The position numbers were made by a program, and so were the translations under genes. 64,000 nt of DNA, from NCBI GenBank assembly GCA_001632425.1, contig KV425577.1, forward strand, positions 3,462 to 67,461. The letters run 5' to 3'. This document shows, piece by piece, positions 56,057 to 64,000 of the stretch. The notes beneath the pieces were generated by a model. The model did no database searches. It saw only the letters and a list, made by a program, of their open reading frames with translations, and had not been told where the DNA came from. The stretch is from Neolentinus lepideus HHB14362 ss-1. Its lineage: Eukaryota > Basidiomycota > Agaricomycetes > Gloeophyllales > Gloeophyllaceae. Each line of letters starts with the position of its first letter. The first letter of the stretch is position 1.

Positions 56057-58033
56057 ATCGAGCTCATACCCGCATTAGACTACTCCGTCTCTATAATCAC
56101 GCTCTCCATAACAAATGATCCTCTATGGGTTAATCCATTCTACTCGTCTGTTAGCACCATTAATTCAGAACTCGATTGACGCACATATTTGTCCTTATTC
56201 ATCCTGTAGGATAAACTTCGAAGATGACAATTCCCGTGTGGCGGTGAAGGCAACATGCGCCCGGGCTGTCTGAACACCATAATTTCCGGCCGAGGCGGTT
56301 GTCTTGTGAATTTGAAGTCGCTCATAGCACGCGCAGATTGTGACTGGAGGTCGAGCTGGGCAGAGTCACGGCCGTAGTCATCCAGGAATGGGATACGCAT
56401 GTATTTGGTGTGAGTCCAGGACTATGATCATCGGTAAGAGGAGCAGAATAAACTGCGCCGCTGCCGGCGCTGATGCGAGGACTGTAACTTCGGGGATTTG
56501 CTTTATCTGAAGGACTTGAAACTCCGGGGAGGGGCGGTAGTTACCAAGGGAGCTCTTATCACGAGCGATGGCAAGGCTATCGGTATAGAGGAGCTCTCCA
56601 CACCTATTAATTTTCGGTCTCAGTCGTAATGGCAAGGATGGACAAGCTGTAGGCGCTGCGGGAGTGAGGCAATCCACGAGTGCGCTTGCTGTAAGCTGAC
56701 ATCATTCATACGGACAAACACCGTAAATGACGATAGGGCATCCGTGAGGAGCGGGCATGTCCAACGTGGTGGTGAGGGTATGATTGTCGTGGCATGCAAG
56801 TGTTATAGAGTTGCTGTCAACGATAGAAAAAAATTGGTAGAGATGGAGGAGAGCCTGGGGAGCCGGAGAGCAAGGCAATCTGAGGGACAGCAGGGGCGAG
56901 GGCGCAGGAAGATGGACAGCAGGGCTTACGCACGCAGGCTATCTGTCAGTCCTGCAGCCTGGGACCTTCGGCAAGAAGCTAAGAAGTTTGATAGGCAGCT
57001 ACTGCAACGTTTGGCTGCGGCAGTATCGGTGTTTCAGCGTCCAGTTCGGAGCGAAGAGCATGGATTCCCATAGACTCCTCAGCACATTCGTTCCGATTTC
57101 AAAAGTCCAGAAAAGGGATGGTACCACGCCCGGGTCGGACGACGTCAAGACGGATGAATGTGTTTGAAGATAGAGGACGGGTATTATGACTATGCTCGTC
57201 AGTAGTAGTCTAGGCTAGGGCTAGCTGGGCGAAGAGGAACATTCACCATTGACCTTTCATATCCGACCGCCACAGCGGCGGAACTCTCAACACTCGCCCA
57301 GAAAAGGAAGGAAGGTACCCGGACGGACCCTTTAACCACACAACATGGAATTTGCTTCCGTTCAAGTTCATTGTCGCTGTTACTCACCTCAGGCTCAACA
57401 TAGGCCTAGCGACCGGTTATTTATTCCCTCGAATTGTATGTATTAAATATCCTATGATGGAATTGAATCGCATCCACCCGTATTGCTGAACACTTAGGAG
57501 CATTCCAGACATTCAGCATTGCATCTCGATCCTGGCAAGGAACGAGCTTGTAGTCGTCGGGTAGAGGTGTATAGAGCTTGTGCGATACAGAATAATTACC
57601 TGCATTGTCGCGGATTCTCGCGCTAACGGCTGGGTTTGTTTCCCTTCGTCGTCTTCCCCCGAGAGCTGTTAGACTTGTCTTACCTAATCACTCACTAATA
57701 GTGCGCAGCTGATTGAGGTGCAAAGTTGCCGGTTTCATTTCCTCGACGGTGAATAGGTGGAAATGTAGCGGCCATGCAGCTCGTGGCTTGTATCAATCTC
57801 TACCGTCCTAAGCTCCGATGAGACCAGCCGTCAGACCTCTGCGGCCTCGGAACCTCGTGCCAACGCGAGGGCGGTTTCTCGATCGTGTTTCTCAGTCTTC
57901 CTGCGCCTCGTTGGCTTAATGTCTCGTCTGAGTTTCGAAGCCCGTTCTCGTATAAAATGCATTCGACCTCGGGCTGCTGTCATATACCAACATCCTACAA
58001 TCTTCACTACTTGCCTACAGTACTCTCGACATC
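56057..58033. other. 2-kb intergenic region; possible minus-strand exon
   Basis: A minus-strand frame at 56400-56140 (86 codons, Arg/Pro-rich, starting MRIPFLDDYGRD) and a neighbouring frame at 56677-56378 could be exons of an unknown gene, but I cannot join them into a convincing protein. A TATAAAA lies at 57951-57957, 77 bp before the next Zn2Cys6 ATG, and is the likely TATA box of that gene. Confidence 0.35.
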
Positions 58034-59361
58034 ATGATACATTCAGCGATGGTAGAGACCGAAGTGGCCGCACAAGCACAAGGTAAACATTCTTTTTAAA
58101 AACTGCACCCCCGCGACTTGATATTTATTCGGTCGTCTGCTTTTGTTTTCGTCCGGTCCCAGACACCAACGAAGACCTCGACTCCCCGGTCATACCTTTG
58201 CTTCGGCCAAAGGTTCGCAAGGCGTGCAGCGAGTGCCGGCGCTCAAAATCGAAGGTACTTGATCAACTTCTTGCTCTCTCATTTCCCCCTAACATACCGC
58301 GGTTGTAGTGCGAGCAAGCTGAATGGCCTTGTAAACGCTGCAAGCAACGAAGCTTGAAGTGCGACTTGCCTCAAGTCGGTTCTCAAGAGAACGCGCAGGT
58401 GTCGACACATTCGGGAAGCAGTGCCAGGCCGTTGTACTGCTCTGTTCCGCGCGCCTTGGTCGTGCCCCCCTACGAGCCCACGCAGCCAACAGCGATGATG
58501 TCTCACATGTCCTCGTCACCGGTGTCACCCAACTATTCGCCCGTTACGCCTTACCCCCAAGAGCGCACTCAATTCTTCTCCTCTCGTCTTCCTCAATCTA
58601 TGAAGGACAATACCCCTACAATATATCATGACCCAGATGCAATGGAGTACTCGCGACTGGCGGACGACCATTACCGCACAAACGTGGTACCCGCAGGATC
58701 CATGATCTCCATGCCGCCCTCTCCCACCATGCTACGTCCGGCGCACCAAGGGTTCGTGTCGCAAAACTACGTGCCAAGCCCCCCCAGCGGCAGCTACCAG
58801 TATGATAATGTCCGTCGCGTGAAGAGAAGAATAACGACTGACTTCACTTTGCCTTAGCCTCGCGCCGTCAACTTCTGGATCGTACTGTCTGAGTGAGGAC
58901 CAGTCTGGATTAGTAGGTACGTCATCTAATATTCGTTCTCGTACTCTCTCTGACGGTTGCCACCAGGCTACGCAGGTAGCCAAAGATACCACCAGGTGGT
59001 ACCGGCTTTGCCTTCGTCATCCTCTGGCAGGTATCAGGGGGTAGGCTATGCAATTCAGGAGGTGCACCAAAATAGTGCGAGTCCGTCTGGTCTCTATTAC
59101 ACAGCGCAGACGCAGCCCACCGAGGAACATTGGGCCCATGAATATCCCAATGTCCCCGACTCCCCCACCAGAACGACATACCATACGAACACTTACGCGT
59201 ACTACCCTCACGGCCAGGTCCCTCCGACTCCTATAGACAGTTCTTCTGGGATGGAATCTATGCGCTTCTACCAGGAGGACCGACTTGCCTCGCAACAGGG
59301 GCCGTACCCGCTGCGGGGGAGTGGGAGAGTTCTCGAGGGTGCATGCGATCTCCAGAGGTAG
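58034..59361 (+). CDS. short Zn2Cys6 transcription factor, second of three
   Basis: Exons: 58034-58082, 58163-58254, 58309-58809, 58898-58916 and 58967-59361, giving 351 residues. The zinc cluster reads ACSECRRSKSK, intron, CEQAEWPCKRCKQRSLKCDL, with six cysteines. The rest is Ser/Pro/Tyr-rich with SPVSPNYSPVTPYP and no further domain. The 19-nt exon 4 and a long intron (58810-58897) are supported by keeping the frame into GYAGSQRYHQV. The intron before the third cysteine is at 58255-58308. A likely TATA box lies at 57951. Confidence 0.87.
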
Positions 59362-61406
59362 TCGGTACCTGCCTGAAACTCATGCCGATCGGACAACCGA
59401 GCACCAGGGGGGTGTTCGCACTCTAGGAAAAATCCGTGGTCAGGGATGCCTCCGCCCAGAAGCCCGTCCCGTCTAATATTATGAAAGGGCCTCTATCTTA
59501 TGAACCTATTACATTAACGTATTTAAGCATATTAATATCATTATAGGACCGCATACCACTAGTATAGACCTCGATAGACTTAGGATAGGTAGAGGCAGTT
59601 ATTATATCATCGACCTGTTTGTACTGTGACAGTGGAACTCCAGCCACCGTGGTTGCCACCTGCGGCATAGGTTTCAGAGTTATACTGTAAAGCTGAAAGT
59701 ATGTCGAAGGCTCGAGAGAAGAGACCAAGAACGAGACGGTAGGTGGTCGCCTACTAGTAAGAGGAAGACAATGTAAATTTTTGTGCTTCTGTGGGTCCGT
59801 TTTCGAGTAGGACAATGCGGGCGACGGGCGTTGCCCTCGGCCTTGTCCGCACAATAGCGTTACCAAGTGCGGGATATCCCGCCCAAGGAGGAGACAGACA
59901 TCAGATGATGGAGATGCGGTCCAGGGTGCAATAGGAAGGGGAAATACAGACCCACAGCTTTGTTCCTGTTCATGGAGGGGGGAATAAATGATAAGGCAGA
60001 CTTATCGACAGGTGTATATCGAGCCTTACAATGTACGATTTCGTTTGGGGAGTACTTACCATGCACGTGTACTCGGCCATAGCGGAGATAGATCTTCAAA
60101 ACGCACGGCAACGATACAATTATGGGCATGTCACATCACCTTCCGTCATACGAAGGGGCAGCCAGCCATGCAAGGCGATTGATAATATTTCAAGAAGGAG
60201 GGACCTACGGAGTTTCGACAGGGTCATTCAGTAACATGGGACAATGATATACTAGTATTCTGCGATTGTGCACAATGCACAATGCACCGTTGCACCGTTA
60301 CACAGTATAATATTGGATCATGCCGAACGACCGAAACCTAAAACGTTCATGAAGGAGAGTCAGAACCCAGGACGTTCTCCCATGGTCCGTGTGACTCAGA
60401 TTGAAGAGTTGCTCTCTAAATTGAGAGGGAGCACAGCTTGTCTTCGGGCTGAAACATCAAAGCAAGTAGGCTTCTGACAGCGACGATACTTCTGAGAAGC
60501 GTCGAAGCTTTGATCTTGATCCACGTGGCTCGCAGCGCACCATCAGCGGCGTTGATTCTCAGTACTTGGTGCGCCATTGCAGGGATATGAAGGTTGCGCT
60601 GCTTATGATGCTATGTACTAGAAGCAGATACTTCCCTTAGGAACGTATCAAAAGGTTCATGGCGACCCAGAGCGCAAGGACTAAATTGGATCAGTCGCCG
60701 ATCGTGGCACAGCAAGCAGTATGAACACCGGACGGTTCCGAATCTACCATCTACTAGCTTCTGCAGCCATATCATTCCCTCCCCCTGCAAAAACGCCGGC
60801 AGAATTATACAGATGCAACACTATTGCAGTCTACCATCGTTTTTCAATTGCCATGCTCGGCGCTGCTGATCGGGCCTTTAAACGTAAGTGTGTCGCCCTA
60901 GCGGACGATTATAGGATCGGGAACTTGAAGGAGACGGCGAAGTATCCATCTCGCTTACCGGCGACTAGCAGTGACACACACGTGGAATTTGTCGACAGGA
61001 AACCCCGGGCAACAACAAGTGGTCTTCCTCTCGGCCCAGGGCGAACTTTCCCGTGGACACCTTGTAATTAAACTAACGATGCACCAATCTTACCGAATCT
61101 CGCGAAGGTATCGCTAGTGTCCCGTGAGAACCACGACGGTAATGCCAATCGAACAAGGCCTGCTCAGATCAAAGCGATGTAATTACTTATTTGCTTCATT
61201 CCCGCTCATTCCAAACTCGGAAATGGTACTTGAGCTTCAAGGGTTTGGTTGTTCGGCATTTTTCACGCCTATGTACGGGTTTCGACGCTTTGGGCCAATC
61301 CTGTGGCTTCTCTCCCAAATATACCATGGTTTGACCATCTCGGATCCCCTCATAAAAGACCAAGTCTTTGGTTACTTTCCCCTCCGCACTTATCTGGCAT
61401 CCAGCA
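59362..61406. other. 2-kb intergenic region without a supported gene
   Basis: Frames of up to 122 codons (minus strand 59866-59498) have no recognised motif. A short repeat (GTGCACAATGCACAATGCACC) lies near 60270. No terminal repeats or RNA gene were found. The right end should hold the third Zn2Cys6 promoter. Confidence 0.45.
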
Positions 61407-62332
61407 ATGTGTTCTCAGACTGGCTCGAATGATATACTGGGGATCGACGCGAGAGGTATGCCTGGAGTCGCGCCGACTCCCACCCCTCTCTGAATACTTT
61501 CTAGACGAAATCGAGCACAGAATACCCAAACTCCGAGAGAAGGGACTCATAGCCTGCGATCATTGCAGGGAGCGCAAGACAAAGGCTAGCTACTCTATTT
61601 CACCGCGTACTCTGACTCACCGTCTCATATCCTGCAGTGCGAGCCATCGCCGTCGTCTTCAAAATGTGTGCGGTGCACAAAGGACCGCGTGGACTGCAGG
61701 TTCATTCCACGCAAAGGAAGAGCGAAGAAGAGCACACCCGGAGTTTCATCGTCGCAAAACCGCGGCCAAGGGTTCGCCTCCCCGACAGAGTCGGTCCTTC
61801 CGGCCCCCTATATCGCGGAACATGTCCAGCCCTTGAACTGTAACGTCGCCCCCGCCGTTCCAGTGCCTCCGATGTTCTATGGTTTCGGGCATGCTCCGAT
61901 CAAGACATATATGTTGGAACCGGTGGACGTTACTCCGATCTCTGCCCAAGGAATGTATGATACTGCTGTGCAGGTACGAGAATTTAATGTCCGTTGACGG
62001 GAGGTAACAACTACGCAATGTTCCAGCCCAACGCAAGTCTCCATCAAACGGACAATACAGTCTATCTACCATATCCTTCCATGGACTTGTTAGTCTCATC
62101 ACGTTTGGCTGTCCGGTGCTACTGACGATCCCACGCATCGCAGCGCCTACGACCAGTGGCTGCATGACGCAGATACCTTCCCTGCTCCTCCTGCAGGCGA
62201 CTCGTCCAACGAGAACGGAAACGCAGGTAACCAGCGTGACTTCGGGTTCACTGATACGAATTAGTCACAGACCGCACTTCTGTACCCCATTTTATACTCT
62301 CTGTAGACACCGAGATCTGTAGACGTCGCTAG
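61407..62332 (+). CDS. short Zn2Cys6 transcription factor, third of three
   Basis: Exons: 61407-61455, 61505-61584, 61638-61973, 62027-62088, 62144-62226 and 62307-62332, giving 211 residues. The zinc cluster reads ACDHCRERKTK, intron, CEPSPSSSKCVRCTKDRVDC, six cysteines with a longer middle loop. The intron before the third cysteine (61585-61637) begins with GC; no phase-0 GT is available. A basic stretch (RKGRAKK) follows, then Pro/Asn/Asp-rich sequence. I chose the ATG at 61407 because its exon splices in frame into DEIEHRIPKLREKGLI. It converges with the aldehyde dehydrogenase gene. Confidence 0.82.
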
Positions 62333-62590
62333 AGCTCCCTCCAAATACGAACGACTGAGGCAAGCTGTGCTTGTCCGATTAAACGTCGAATCACAACTGG
62401 GAGTGCAGCCAGACCGGTATGCTCCCTTACTAAACACTTAACACCCAGGTCGCGCCTTGACACGACCGATTATTGGACATTTAAAACACATGGGCCGGAG
62501 CATGGATACAACAACGCCAGATTATTCGTACAAAAGCATAGCTGTACACAGCATCATCTCTTCTTTGTACATTTGCCGATTCCCTGCCGC

Positions 62591-64000
62591 CTAGAACGGC
62601 CAGTCCAGCTTCTCGCCGAAGTTCCAATGCACGGCCTTGATGGACGTGTACTCCTCGAGGCCATAGCTTCCCAGCTCGCGACCTGAATCAATGTTCAGCA
62701 TAGTCAGATGACCATAGCTATGCATCAGCAAAGAGGGATATACCAATGCCGCTTTGCTTCTTTCCGCCAAATGGAACATTGTTGTTCAACATATTGTATT
62801 GATTGACCCATACCTGTGATGCATGAGATAAATATCGCCGCACGTTTCAGGGAGATCAACACACCGTTCCAGCCTCAAGCGCGGAGGAGACGCGCATGCA
62901 CTGATTAGCATCATCTGCCGAGGGGTGTCATTATTGCGCAACTGTCGCCAGGAGTCCACAGCATCAAACTTACTAGAGTGAAGGCCTGCACCGAGGCCAT
63001 AACTTGTGTTGTTCGCCAGCGTGATCGCCTCGTCCTCGGTCGAGAACTTAGCAACAGCTAGCACAGGTCCGAAGATCTATCAGACACACGAGATTACTTC
63101 ACTAATGCCCACGGACAGTTCGAGGAAATGGGGGGCTTACTTCTTCGCGGACCTAATACAAAGGGTTAGTGTTATCACGTCATTAAACAAGTATTCGCGA
63201 CTCACGATTTTCATATGAGGTTTAACGTCGGTAAAGACTAAACTCCATCACGTGTAAGAAAAGTAATGACGGAGATCAAAGGCGAGGCTGACTCGTAGGA
63301 TCGATATAGAATCCTTTGCCAGGTCTCTTCTCCCCGCCGGTGAGGATCTTCGCGCCCTCGGACTTTCCAGACTCGATGTACGACCAAACACGGTCATACT
63401 GGGTCTTGGAGACCTAGCAACACCATAACACAACAGGCGACGATATTTAGCTTCAAAGCTGACACATAATGCGTCAAAGTATACTCACAACGGGGCCACC
63501 GCTAACATCCCCGAACCCGTCGCCAATCTTCAGGGCACGAGCCTTCTCCGCGAGCAACGCGGTGAACTTGTCAAAAATCGTGTCCTGGACGAACAAACGG
63601 GAACCCGCGGTGCAGTCTTGGCCAGTATTGTACAGGATACCCAGACCGGCCCAGTTCGCAGCTGTGATAAGCGTCACATGAAGATTCATTTAAACAGAAT
63701 CGACGAGACGTACCCTGTTCGAGGTCGGCGGACTCGAAGATGATGTGCGGTGACTTGCCGCCGAGTTCCAGGGATACCTGATGGGGGCGGTCGCGTCAAT
63801 GTACTCAGGATAAAAACGTTTCCAGGCCAGACCGAGCGAGTGGAGTCTGAATCGTCGTCCACGCGCCGTACAACTAGAGAAGTACACCTACCTTTTTCAG
63901 GTTGCTCTTCGCAGCGGCCTCCATGATTTTCCTACCCGTCAAGGTACTGCCCGTGAAGGCGACCTTATCGACATCGAGATGGGCAGCAAGAGCCGCTCCG
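62591..64000 (-). CDS. aldehyde dehydrogenase, N-terminal part outside the window
   Basis: This is an NAD(P)-dependent ALDH superfamily enzyme. The visible part runs from the nucleotide-binding region ([13 protein letters not shown]) to the stop at 62591. The catalytic Glu is in [13 protein letters not shown] and the catalytic Cys in [77 protein letters not shown] text and the end DWPF follow. Eight or so exons are visible and splice in frame. The 5' end is cut by the window edge. The substrate cannot be told. Confidence 0.93.

Noticed and set aside
59498..59866. 122-codon minus-strand frame as a gene
   Set aside because: It has no recognised motif, no splice partners and no promoter signal; similar frames occur by chance.

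Overview
The window is nuclear DNA of a filamentous basidiomycete, most likely an Agaricomycete. Nearly every gene is cut by many short introns, mostly 47-62 nt. Gene spacing is tight, and the gene content (many-intron housekeeping genes, short Zn2Cys6 proteins, an RlpA/barwin-like secreted protein, an Ngaro/DIRS-type tyrosine-recombinase retroelement) fits that group. I rebuilt most exon chains by hand from splice sites, reading frame and family conservation. Chains marked as summed give a total coding length divisible by three.

Layout. 1-3158: a decayed retroelement encoding RT/RNase H and a tyrosine recombinase, with two identical 115-bp right-end repeats. 3253-12107: RNR2 behind ACGCGT boxes, IMP4, an M18 aspartyl aminopeptidase, and the WD40 protein UTP12/WDR3. 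12292-22198: a secreted double-psi beta-barrel protein, a Cys/Met-metabolism PLP enzyme, a low-complexity protein built from duplicated phase-2 exons, a FAF1/C1orf131-like ribosome-biogenesis factor, and an 847-residue orphan. 22585-28130: two tandem Dal5-like MFS transporters. 28589-33369: acetyl-CoA acetyltransferase, ATG10, ribosomal protein eS1 and APRT. 33371-38381: an EDEM/Htm1-like GH47 protein and a p27-autoantigen zinc protein. 40504-45574: a lysophospholipid acyltransferase, TVP38 and an Ufe1-like syntaxin. Two small DNA transposons lie here: a 518-bp hAT-type element with an 8-bp target duplication and a 791-bp element with 18-bp terminal inverted repeats. 47097-53706: an F-box protein, SSU72, a 1-Cys peroxiredoxin and proteasome alpha2. 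54965-62332: three short Zn2Cys6 regulators, all with an intron directly before the third zinc-binding cysteine. 62591-64000: the 3' part of an aldehyde dehydrogenase that runs off the right edge.

Most genes are unrelated housekeeping functions. Four concern the small ribosomal subunit (IMP4, UTP12, FAF1-like, eS1), and three act in the ER/Golgi (EDEM, TVP38, Ufe1-like). Several neighbours share short divergent promoters: 6670-8472 with 8607-12107, 30455-31223 with 31412-32399, and 33371-36862 with 37046-38381.

The most unusual items are the exon-duplication gene at 15727-17786 with an in-frame stop that an alternative splice acceptor would remove, the two small transposons, the four GC-AG introns and the Zn2Cys6 trio. 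I found no CRISPR array, rRNA or convincing tRNA.
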